A stretch of 64,000 nt of DNA from Kribbella aluminosa (GTDB taxonomy: Bacteria > Actinomycetota > Actinomycetes > Propionibacteriales > Kribbellaceae), in NCBI RefSeq assembly GCF_017876295.1, contig NZ_JAGINT010000001.1, positions 2,232,001-2,296,000 on the forward strand, given 5' to 3'. The translations under genes and the position numbers were made by a program. Numbering within the stretch: the stretch's first letter is position 1; each line of letters opens with the position of its first letter. This document shows, piece by piece, positions 35,341 through 42,651 of this stretch. The notes under the pieces were generated by a model, which ran no database searches, was not told the DNA's origin, and saw nothing but the letters and a program-made list of their open reading frames with translations.

Positions 35341-36841
35341 CGACGTGCTGGGCGACCTGGAGCCGAGCAAGGTACGGGTGCGTTTCCCACCGTCGCCGAC
35401 CGGTCTGCTGACCGTCGGCAACATCCGCAGCGCGCTGTTCAACTGGGCCTTCGCCCGGCACTACGGCGGCAAACTGGTGCTCCGCATCGAGGACACCGAC
35501 ACGGCCCGGAACACCGAGGAGGGCTACCGCTACACGTACGACGCGCTGCGCTGGCTCGGCCTGAACTGGGACGAGGGCCCCGAGGTCGGCGGCGACTTCG
35601 GGCCGTACCTGCAGTCCGAGCGGATGGACATCTACGCTGACGTCGTCGCGAAGCTGCTCGCGGCCGGCAAGGCCTACCACTGCTACTGCTCGCAGGAGGA
35701 GCTCGACCAGCGCCGCGAGGCCGCGCGCACTGCCGGTCAGCACAGCGGGTACGACGGGCACTGCCGCACTCTCACGCCCGAGCAGGTCGAGGCGTACGTC
35801 GGCGAGGGCCGGCGGCCCGTGGTGCGACTGCGGATGCCGGACCGCCCGATCGTGTTCGACGACCTGGTCCGCGGCGAGATCACGTTCCTCCCGGAGAACC
35901 TCGGCGACTACGTCCTGGTCCGGGCGAACGGTTACCCGCTGTACCCGCTGGTGAACCCGGTCGACGACGCGCTGATGGAGATCACCCACGTGCTCCGCGG
36001 CGAGGACCTGCTGCCGTCTACGCCGCGCCAGATCGCCCTCTACGAGGCGCTGGCCGAGATCGGCGTCGGCAGCGGCCGGACCCCGCGGTTCGGGCACCTG
36101 CCGTTCGTGATGGGCGAGGGCAACAAGCGGCTGTCCAAGCGGGACAAGGGCTCCGGCCTCGGCGAATACGTCGAGCGCGGCTTCCTGCCCGAGGGTCTGC
36201 TGAACTACCTGGCCCTGCTCGGCTGGTCGATCGCCGAGGACCGCGACGTGTTCACGATGGCCGAGATGGTCGAGGCGTTCGACATCCGCAAGGTGAACTC
36301 GAACTCGGCCCGTTTCGACCCGAAGAAGTGCGAGGCGATCAACGCCGCACACATGCGACTGCTCCCGCAGGAAGAGTTCGCGAAGCGGATGATCCCGTTC
36401 CTGGCGAAGGCCGGGGTGCTGCCGGAGCAGCCGTCCGACCAGCAGCTCGCCGTTCTGCGGGCCGCCGTACCGCTGGTGCAGGAGCGGATGAACACGCTGG
36501 ACGAGTCGGTCGACATGCTCGGCTTCCTGTTCGTCGACGACGCGCATTTCACGGTCGACCCGGACGCCGCGGCGAAGGTGCTGACCGGTGACGCGGACGC
36601 CGTACTGGACGCCGCCGCGAAGGCGTTGTCCGACGTGGACTGGACCACCGAGGCGATCGAGGCGGCCTTGCGGGCGTCGCTGATCGAGGGGCTCGGGCTG
36701 AAGCCGAAGAACGCGTTCGGGCCGGTCCGGGTGGCGATCTCCGGCCGCCGGATCTCGCCGCCGCTGTTCGAGTCGCTGGAGCTGCTCGGCCGGGAGAAGT
36801 CCCTGCACCGGCTCGAGCAGGCGCGCCGTACGACGTCATGA
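35333..36841 (+). CDS. gltX: Glutamyl-tRNA synthetase
   Basis: A 502-residue class I synthetase that charges tRNA-Glu (and possibly tRNA-Gln, for an amidotransferase route). It begins [11 protein letters not shown] and has the KRLSKRD form of the KMSKS motif. The HIGH-like motif reads T27-V-G-N30: the first His is Thr, unlike the usual PHVG or LHIG of other bacteria. The rest is intact, including the anticodon-binding end. GTG start. The stop overlaps the CPBP gene (ATGA). It lies near tRNA-Gln and tRNA-Glu genes. Confidence 0.93.
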   Translation: MTDDVLGDLEPSKVRVRFPPSPTGLLTVGNIRSALFNWAFARHYGGKLVLRIEDTDTARNTEEGYRYTYDALRWLGLNWDEGPEVGGDFGPYLQSERMDIYADVVAKLLAAGKAYHCYCSQEELDQRREAARTAGQHSGYDGHCRTLTPEQVEAYVGEGRRPVVRLRMPDRPIVFDDLVRGEITFLPENLGDYVLVRANGYPLYPLVNPVDDALMEITHVLRGEDLLPSTPRQIALYEALAEIGVGSGRTPRFGHLPFVMGEGNKRLSKRDKGSGLGEYVERGFLPEGLLNYLALLGWSIAEDRDVFTMAEMVEAFDIRKVNSNSARFDPKKCEAINAAHMRLLPQEEFAKRMIPFLAKAGVLPEQPSDQQLAVLRAAVPLVQERMNTLDESVDMLGFLFVDDAHFTVDPDAAAKVLTGDADAVLDAAAKALSDVDWTTEAIEAALRASLIEGLGLKPKNAFGPVRVAISGRRISPPLFESLELLGREKSLHRLEQARRTTS

Positions 36842-37743
36842 CGGGTACGCCGTACCAAAGGCTGCTGAAGAACGACGTGACACCGCGGGCGTACGTCGTT
36901 CTCGGCACGCTGACGATCCTGGTCGGCTGGATGGTCGGCGGCGTGCTCGTCCTCGGGATCCAGCAGGGGATCCGGAAGGACCCGCCCGGGACGCTGTCCT
37001 GGTTCGGGCTGCTGTCGACGAACCTGACGCTGATCATCCTGATCCCGCTGTCGATGCTGGTCGCCAGGCTGCTGAACCGGCAGACGCCCGGGCTGCTGTC
37101 GTCGGTGGTCGGGAAGCTCCGCTGGCGACCGCTGGCCTGGTTCTCGCTGGCGGCGATCGTGCTCGAGCTGCTGGCCTTCGCGGTCGTCCAGTTCGGCCAC
37201 GTGCCGCTCGCCACCGGTGAGCGGCACGGCGGTCCGGCGGCGCCGGACGTGGTCGCGGTCATCGTGATCACGCTGCTGACGTCACCGATCCAGGCGGCAG
37301 GCGAGGAGTACTACTTCCGCGGTTACCTGCTGCAGGCGGTCGGGTCGTACTTGCGCGGCTCGATCATGGCGGTGGTCGTCACCGGTGTGCTGTTCACGCT
37401 CGCGCACGGGATCTGGCCGTGGCAGAGCCCGGCGCTGTTCGTGGACCGGCTCGCGTTCGGCCTGGTCGCCGGGTTCCTCGCGATCCGGACCGGCGGGCTC
37501 GAGTCCGGGATCGCGTCACACGCGGCGAACAACGTCGTGACGTTCGTGTTCGCCGGGCTGACGAACAGTCTCGGCGCCAGCCTCGGGGTCCACGACGCAC
37601 CCTGGACGCTGGTCCTGGTCGACGTCGTGAAGTTCGTGGCGTTCGGTGCGATCGCGGTCTGGATGGCCGGCCGGATGAAGCTGCAGACAGAGTGCGAGCT
37701 GCCGCCGGCGACGCTGCCGGCGGGGGCTCCGCGACGGGTGTGA
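36838..37743 (+). CDS. CPBP-family intramembrane glutamic endopeptidase
   Basis: A 301-residue membrane protein with about eight hydrophobic segments. Catalytic motifs of the CAAX protease/bacteriocin-processing group are present: EEYYFR (E-E-x-x-x-R) near residue 156, a second His motif HGIWPW and HAANN near 226. It would cleave a membrane protein or peptide; the substrate is unknown. The ATG overlaps the gltX stop by four bases. Confidence 0.87.
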   Translation: MTGTPYQRLLKNDVTPRAYVVLGTLTILVGWMVGGVLVLGIQQGIRKDPPGTLSWFGLLSTNLTLIILIPLSMLVARLLNRQTPGLLSSVVGKLRWRPLAWFSLAAIVLELLAFAVVQFGHVPLATGERHGGPAAPDVVAVIVITLLTSPIQAAGEEYYFRGYLLQAVGSYLRGSIMAVVVTGVLFTLAHGIWPWQSPALFVDRLAFGLVAGFLAIRTGGLESGIASHAANNVVTFVFAGLTNSLGASLGVHDAPWTLVLVDVVKFVAFGAIAVWMAGRMKLQTECELPPATLPAGAPRRV

Positions 37744-37862
37744 CGGGAGTGACAACCCGCCGACGGAGGCCCGTTTTGGTGTCCGGTCGCATGCTCGGGT
37801 AAGCTCTCCGAGCCGGGTTGGTGAGGGCGGAAACAAACTCTTCAACTTCAGTGAAATGCCTT

Positions 37863-37934
37863 TGGGGTATGGGGTAATTGGCAGCCCGTCTGATTCTGGT
37901 TCAGTTAGTCCAGGTTCGAGTCCTGGTACCCCAG
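37863..37934 (+). tRNA. tRNA-Gln (CTG anticodon)
   Basis: Cloverleaf: acceptor TGGGGTA / TACCCCA, T arm CCAGG-TTCGAGT-CCTGG, anticodon loop TTCTGGT with anticodon CTG. The discriminator is G; CCA is not encoded. The 27-43 pair is a T-T mismatch. Confidence 0.95.
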
Positions 37935-38013
37935 CGGATTGGACCGCGCCGATGAAAATCGGTAAAGTTCATCCTCGTTGCCCGAGCCGCAAGGTTCGGG
38001 CGGCACAACCTCT

Positions 38014-38089
38014 GGCCCCGTTGTGTAGCGGCCTAGCACGCCGCCCTCTCAAGGCGGTAGCGCGGGTTCGAATCCCGTCGGGGCTACCA
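38014..38089 (+). tRNA. tRNA-Glu (CTC anticodon)
   Basis: Acceptor GGCCCCG / CGGGGCT, anticodon loop CTCTCAA with stem CCGCC/GGCGG, T arm GCGGG-TTCGAAT-CCCGT. The CCA end is encoded, unlike the tRNA-Gln before it. Confidence 0.96.
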
Positions 38090-38094
38090 GAGTG

Positions 38095-38130
38095 AACCGC
38101 CTCTCACCTCGCCGGTGAGGGGCGGTTTTG
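38095..38130 (+). terminator. Terminator after the tRNA genes
   Basis: 14-bp stem (38095-38108 with 38114-38127) and a TTTTG end, 5 bases after tRNA-Glu. Confidence 0.88.
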
Positions 38131-38186
38131 TTCGTCTGTGGTCGGTAACGGCTTTCCAGGTGGAGGGTGTCAGCGGCGGCTCGCCG

Positions 38187-39659
38187 TCAGCGTGCGGCGG
38201 GTGACCGGCTGCTCGTCGTCAGCGTGAAGCGCGCGCCTCCGTGGGGTGATCCCGTTGCCGTGAGGGTGCTGTTGTGGGCGTGGGCGATCTCGCGGGCGAT
38301 GGCTAGCCCGAGTCCTGCGCCGCCGTCGTCGCGGGCACGAGCCTCATCCAAGCGGGTGAACCGCTCGAACACCCGCTCGCGATCCGCCGGCTCGATCCCA
38401 GCGCCGTCGTCGTCGACGTGAAGTACGACCTGATCGGGTTGGTCCTCGATGCGTACGGAGATCGCGGTGTGGGTGTAGCGGATCGCGTTGTCGATCAGGT
38501 TGCGTACGAGGCGGTCGAGCTGCCGCGGGTCGCCGCTGACGACGGCGGATTCGGGGGAGTCGAAGGTGATACCGGGGCCTTCGTCCACGCGGCGGGCGAG
38601 TTGCCGTCGGACGAGTTCGGCGAGGTCAACGGCTTTGTGGGGCGTGAGGTCGTCGGCGTCGAGCCGGGCCATCAGGAGCAGGTCGTCAGCGAGCTGCTGC
38701 AGCCGCCGGATCTCGTCGACCGCGGCCGCGTTCACCTGCGGCCAGTCCGCGCGGGTGGGGTGCTCGCCGGCGACTTCGAGGGTGGTGCGCAGTGCGGCGA
38801 TCGGGCTGCGCAGCTCGTGCGCCGCGTCGGCGACGAAACCACGCTGCTGTTGGGCGGCGGCTTCCAGGCGGGCGAGCGTGTCGTTCAAGGTCGTCGCCAG
38901 GCGGGCCACGACGTCGCCGGTCGCCGGGACCGGAAGGCGGTCGTGCAGATTGCGCTGGCTGATCGCGGCCGCCCGCGCTCGCATCCGCTCCACCGGCCGG
39001 AGCGCAGCCCGGGTACCGAAGTATGCGCCGATCATGATCAGCAGCACCGCGACCGGGAGGGTCCGTTCGAGCACCCGATCGACACCGGCTGCGGCATCCT
39101 CGGCCTCGAAGGGCAGTACGAAGACTGAAACATGGCCTCCGGTGGACTTGGTGCCTTGTTTGAACCAATCCTGGGCGAGGGCCTCGCGGCTCACCCACAG
39201 GCGTCGGCCGACCATGCGCTTGGCGGTGTCGCAGTACGGGGGCGGCTGTGAGGCTGCACAGCGTCCCTGGAGGCCGGTATTGACGGTCACGAACATGCTG
39301 CCGGACGCCTGGTCGCTCGTCGGGGCGAGGGCGTGTGGTCTGAACGGGAGGAGAGCGGGGCCGGATTCGAGCAGGTGGCCGCTGTCGTCGGTGATTTCGT
39401 ATGCGGCGTCGACGGGCTGAAAAGTCAGGCTCCGCTGTGGTGTCGGGGTTTCGTAGGTTCTCATCTCGGAGATCAGGAGCGCGCGATCCTGGTCGGCCTT
39501 GCGTTCGATGGCGCCGTAGCGCGAGGTGTAGATCTGGTGATGCACCCACGTCCCGAAACCGACCGCCAGCACCGCGGCAACCAACCCGGCGACCAGCCCT
39601 GCCCGAGCAGCTGTGGACAACCGCAGCCGGCGCCCGAGGCGCGGGCGGGGGTCAGGCAT
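38187..39659 (-). CDS. Sensor histidine kinase
   Basis: A 490-residue kinase. TM1 is at about 19-41 (AGLVAGLVAAVLAVGFGTWV), followed by an extracellular sensor of about 160 residues with two Cys, then TM2 (VAVLLIMIGAYFGTRAAL), a HAMP region, and the H-box FVADAAHELRSPIAALR with the phosphorylated His. The ATP domain has the N box DNAIRY, G1 DDDGAGI and G2 GAGLGLAIA. It overlaps the response regulator stop and is expressed after it in one operon. The signal is unknown. Confidence 0.93.
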   Translation of the reverse strand: MPDPRPRLGRRLRLSTAARAGLVAGLVAAVLAVGFGTWVHHQIYTSRYGAIERKADQDRALLISEMRTYETPTPQRSLTFQPVDAAYEITDDSGHLLESGPALLPFRPHALAPTSDQASGSMFVTVNTGLQGRCAASQPPPYCDTAKRMVGRRLWVSREALAQDWFKQGTKSTGGHVSVFVLPFEAEDAAAGVDRVLERTLPVAVLLIMIGAYFGTRAALRPVERMRARAAAISQRNLHDRLPVPATGDVVARLATTLNDTLARLEAAAQQQRGFVADAAHELRSPIAALRTTLEVAGEHPTRADWPQVNAAAVDEIRRLQQLADDLLLMARLDADDLTPHKAVDLAELVRRQLARRVDEGPGITFDSPESAVVSGDPRQLDRLVRNLIDNAIRYTHTAISVRIEDQPDQVVLHVDDDGAGIEPADRERVFERFTRLDEARARDDGGAGLGLAIAREIAHAHNSTLTATGSPHGGARFTLTTSSRSPAAR

Positions 39660-40329
39660 CGTTGGTGCCGGTGAGGCGGTAGCCCATACCGCGGACGGTT
39701 TGCAGGGTGCGGCGGTCGAACGGGTGATCGATCTTGCGGCGCAGCGAGCTGATATGGACCTCGACGACGTTCACGTCTCCGTCGTAGTGGGCGTCCCAGA
39801 CCTGCTCGAGGATCTCGCGCTTGGTGACGACCACGTCGTGGCGGCGGGCCAGGCACTCCAGGATCGCGAACTCGCGCGCGGTCAACTCGATCGGCTGCTG
39901 ACCACGGCGACACGTCCGCGCCGCTGGGTCGATGACCAGGTCACCGACCTCCAGCTCGACGCGGACCGCGCCGCTACGCCGCAACAGCGCCCGGATCCGC
40001 GCCACCAGTACGACGTACGAGAACGGCTTGGTGAGGTAGTCGTCGGCTCCGGTGTCCAGTCCTTCGGCCTGGTCGTACTCGCCGTCCTTCGCGGTCAGCA
40101 TCATGATCGGTGTGCTGTCGCCTGAGCGGCGCAGGCTTTCGCAGACCCGGTAGCCGTTCAGCCCCGGCAGCATCACATCGAGGAGGATCGCGGCGTAGTC
40201 GTGCTCCTCCGCGGCCCACAGCGCCTCGGGTCCGCTGTGGACGACGTCGACGGTGAATCCGTGCGACTCCAGTCCCCACTTCAGCGCGGCAACGAGCTGC
40301 CGCTCGTCCTCAACCACCAGTAGCCGCAC
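39652..40329 (-). CDS. OmpR/PhoB-type response regulator
   Basis: A 225-residue regulator. The receiver domain has the acidic pocket EDE at 7-9, the phospho-acceptor Asp51 in LLDVMLPG, the Thr in MLTAKDG and the Lys in TKPFS. The C-terminal winged helix ends NVVEVHISSLRRKID, then TVRGMGYRL. It is followed by the kinase gene. The two matching CTTCAG arrays at 40361-40386 and 41544-41569 flank the neighbouring genes and are good candidates for its sites. Confidence 0.93.
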   Translation of the reverse strand: MRLLVVEDERQLVAALKWGLESHGFTVDVVHSGPEALWAAEEHDYAAILLDVMLPGLNGYRVCESLRRSGDSTPIMMLTAKDGEYDQAEGLDTGADDYLTKPFSYVVLVARIRALLRRSGAVRVELEVGDLVIDPAARTCRRGQQPIELTAREFAILECLARRHDVVVTKREILEQVWDAHYDGDVNVVEVHISSLRRKIDHPFDRRTLQTVRGMGYRLTGTNDA

Positions 40330-40360
40330 TTCTCAAGCATCACACACCCTGTGCGTCAAC

Positions 40361-40386
40361 CTGAAGAAGCCTTCAGCTTGCTTCAG
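40361..40386 (+). promoter_or_regulatory. CTTCAG operator 1
   Basis: CTGAAG, four bases, CTTCAG, four bases, CTTCAG, followed by GCCC. The last CTTCAG is 22 bases before a -10-like CATGCT. It lies between the response regulator gene and the acyltransferase gene. Confidence 0.6.
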
Positions 40387-40445
40387 GCCCCCTTTGGCGC
40401 GCCGGACGCATGCTCGTCGGACCGTGACGACGACAGGAGGACTCG

Positions 40446-41612
40446 ATGCTGCAGCGCAGCCCGGATCCGGTGAACCGGCCCCTGAGCCATCGGGATTACC
40501 TCGCCCTGAAGCGTTTCCCTGCGCTGGACGGTCTGCGCGCGATCGCCGCCCTGCTGGTGGTGTTCTTCCACAACAACGGCCCGGACTGGTTGCAGGGGTG
40601 GATCGGCGTTCAGATCTTCTTCGTGATCTCCGGCTTCCTGATCACTACGCTGATGCTGCGTGAGGAAGACCGGAACGGCCGGATCTCGTTCCGGGACTTC
40701 TTCGTCCGCCGGGTGTTCCGCATCCTGCCGATGTACTTCGTGATCCTCGGAGTGACGCTGGTCATCCAACTCCGCCACGGCACGGTCGCGACCACAGCGC
40801 CAGGCTCAGAACTGCCGAAGTACCTCCTGTTCCTGAACGAGTTCGGTCACGGCGGGCTCTACGGGCAGTCCTGGACCCTTGGCGTCGAGCAGAAGTTCTA
40901 TCTGCTGTGGCCGCTGCTGGCCTTCGCGCCCGGCATCGCAGCGCGGGCGGGCCGATCCAGCCTCCGGATCGGCCTCTCGCTGGGACTGATGGCAATCTCG
41001 CTGGCCGCCGTCCCGTTCACCCTGGCCGACGATCCGAAGGGCTGGCCGGCGCACTACTTCTCGATCCTGATCGGCTGCCTGCTCGCGATACTGTTGCACC
41101 ACCCGACGACTTATGCGTTGCTCCGGCCGCTGACTCGACCGTGGGTGGCGAGCGTCGCGGCGGGGACGTTCCTGGGTGTTCATCTGGGCGTGCGGCACTT
41201 CGTTGCCGAGATCGATCGCCATCACCTGGCCGGAGACGTCGCAGGCGTTATCGCGATCACCCCGCTGTACGCGGCCGTGACCGCCGTGATCCTGCTGCCC
41301 GCCTTGATCGCCAACGCGGTACCACAGCGGTTGTTGTCGTCGCGGGTGATGGTGTTCCTGGGCGAACGCTCCTACTCCATTTATCTGATCCAGAACCTGG
41401 CGAGCGACCTCGTCATCGCCCTCTGCCCGTCGCTGCGCACCAGCCCGCTCCTGGTCCTGGTGGTGATCCCGGCGACCGTCGCGCTGTCACACTTCACCTG
41501 TCAGTGGGTGGAACGCCCGATGATCAGGTTCGGGCAGTCGAAGCTGAAGGGGTCTTCAGGTTCCTTCAGGCCCGCTTCGGCCGGTCGCCTCGATACTTCC
41601 CGGCATGGCTGA
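40446..41612 (+). CDS. OafA/YrhL-type membrane acyltransferase
   Basis: A 388-residue protein with about ten membrane segments and the acyltransferase_3 pattern: FPALDGLRAIAALLVVFFH with the conserved Arg and His, GWIGVQIFFVISGFLIT, and FRDFFVRRVFRILPMY. These enzymes transfer acetyl or other acyl groups to surface polysaccharides. AGGAGG lies 5 bases before the ATG. It is divergent from the two-component system and precedes the glycosyltransferase, whose start lies in its last codons. Confidence 0.9.
   Translation: MLQRSPDPVNRPLSHRDYLALKRFPALDGLRAIAALLVVFFHNNGPDWLQGWIGVQIFFVISGFLITTLMLREEDRNGRISFRDFFVRRVFRILPMYFVILGVTLVIQLRHGTVATTAPGSELPKYLLFLNEFGHGGLYGQSWTLGVEQKFYLLWPLLAFAPGIAARAGRSSLRIGLSLGLMAISLAAVPFTLADDPKGWPAHYFSILIGCLLAILLHHPTTYALLRPLTRPWVASVAAGTFLGVHLGVRHFVAEIDRHHLAGDVAGVIAITPLYAAVTAVILLPALIANAVPQRLLSSRVMVFLGERSYSIYLIQNLASDLVIALCPSLRTSPLLVLVVIPATVALSHFTCQWVERPMIRFGQSKLKGSSGSFRPASAGRLDTSRHG
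41544..41569 (+). promoter_or_regulatory. CTTCAG operator 2
   Basis: Same build as operator 1: CTGAAG, four bases, CTTCAG, four bases, CTTCAG, then GCCC, and a -10-like GATACT starting 22 bases after the last CTTCAG. It lies inside the end of the acyltransferase gene, just before the glycosyltransferase gene. Confidence 0.6.
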
Positions 41613-42651
41613 AGCATGCAGGTTCGCGGGCATCGAGGTCGCGGTGATCGTGCCGTGCTACAACGAGGCGGCGGCGGTGCGGGCGGTGGTCGCCGGGCTG
41701 CGTGACTCGTTGCCAACGGCGCGGATCTACGTGTTCGACAACAACTCGACCGATGGCACCGGGGCGATCGCCGCGGATGCCGGCGCGATCGTGCGGCGGG
41801 TCACGCGCAAGGGCAAGGGCAACGTGGTCCGGCGTGCGTTCGCGGACGTCGAGGCCGACGTGTACGTGCTGATCGACGGTGACGACACCTACGATGCGGC
41901 TCGTGCCGCCGAGCTGGTCGAGGTGCTGCTGACCGGGCCGTACGACCACGTCGTCGGCGTACGGCGGCACTCGAACGTGGCGGCGTACCGGCCCGGGCAC
42001 ACGCTCGGGAACCGGATGCTGACCGGGGCCGTCGGCACGTTGTTCGGGCGCGACATCACCGACATGCTGAGCGGGTACCGCGCCTTGTCCCGGCGGTACG
42101 TCAAGTCGTTCCCCGCGTTGTCGCAGGAGTTCGAGATCGAGACCGAGCTGACGATCCACTCGCTGCACCTGCGGGTACCGGTCGCCGAGGTCGAGGTCGG
42201 GTACAAGGCGCGGCCGGAGGGCGGCGAGAGCAAGCTCCGGACCTACCGCGACGGCGCGCGGATCCTGCGCTGGATCCTGGACCTGGCGCGGCTCGAGCGG
42301 CCGACGCTGTTCCACGGCGTACTCGCCGCCGTGTGCGGCCTGCTCGCGCTGGTGCTCGGCGTACCCGTGGTCCTGGAGTACCTCGACACCGGGCTGGTCC
42401 CGCGGTTCCCGACGGCGATCCTGGCGTCTTCGATCGGGCTGACCGCGATCCTGCTGGTGGTGCTCGGCTACCTGCTCGACGCGATCAGCAGGAGTCGGCA
42501 GGAAGCCGCGCGGCTGAGCTACCTCAGACACCCGGCGCCCGCACGAGGGCGCGAAGTCCCCGGGGCGCGGGTGTGTGAGGGGGTGCCGGGAGCGGTTGGT
42601 GAGGGAGCGGCTCGGTGGATGCGTGAGTCGGCGGAGGACGGGAGATGTTGA
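41605..42651 (+). CDS. Family 2 glycosyltransferase, DPM1-like
   Basis: A 348-residue GT-A enzyme: VAVIVPCYNEAAAVRAVV, FDNNSTDGT, DGDDTYDA (the Asp triad that binds metal and sugar nucleotide), and SGYRALSRRYVK, similar to polyprenyl-phosphate glycosyltransferases. Two C-terminal membrane segments (about 235-300). It would load a lipid carrier or extend a surface glycan. Its start overlaps the acyltransferase gene by 8 bases, but it has its own operator and -10 box. The C-terminal 40 residues are unusual in sequence. Confidence 0.88.
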   Translation: MAEACRFAGIEVAVIVPCYNEAAAVRAVVAGLRDSLPTARIYVFDNNSTDGTGAIAADAGAIVRRVTRKGKGNVVRRAFADVEADVYVLIDGDDTYDAARAAELVEVLLTGPYDHVVGVRRHSNVAAYRPGHTLGNRMLTGAVGTLFGRDITDMLSGYRALSRRYVKSFPALSQEFEIETELTIHSLHLRVPVAEVEVGYKARPEGGESKLRTYRDGARILRWILDLARLERPTLFHGVLAAVCGLLALVLGVPVVLEYLDTGLVPRFPTAILASSIGLTAILLVVLGYLLDAISRSRQEAARLSYLRHPAPARGREVPGARVCEGVPGAVGEGAARWMRESAEDGRC

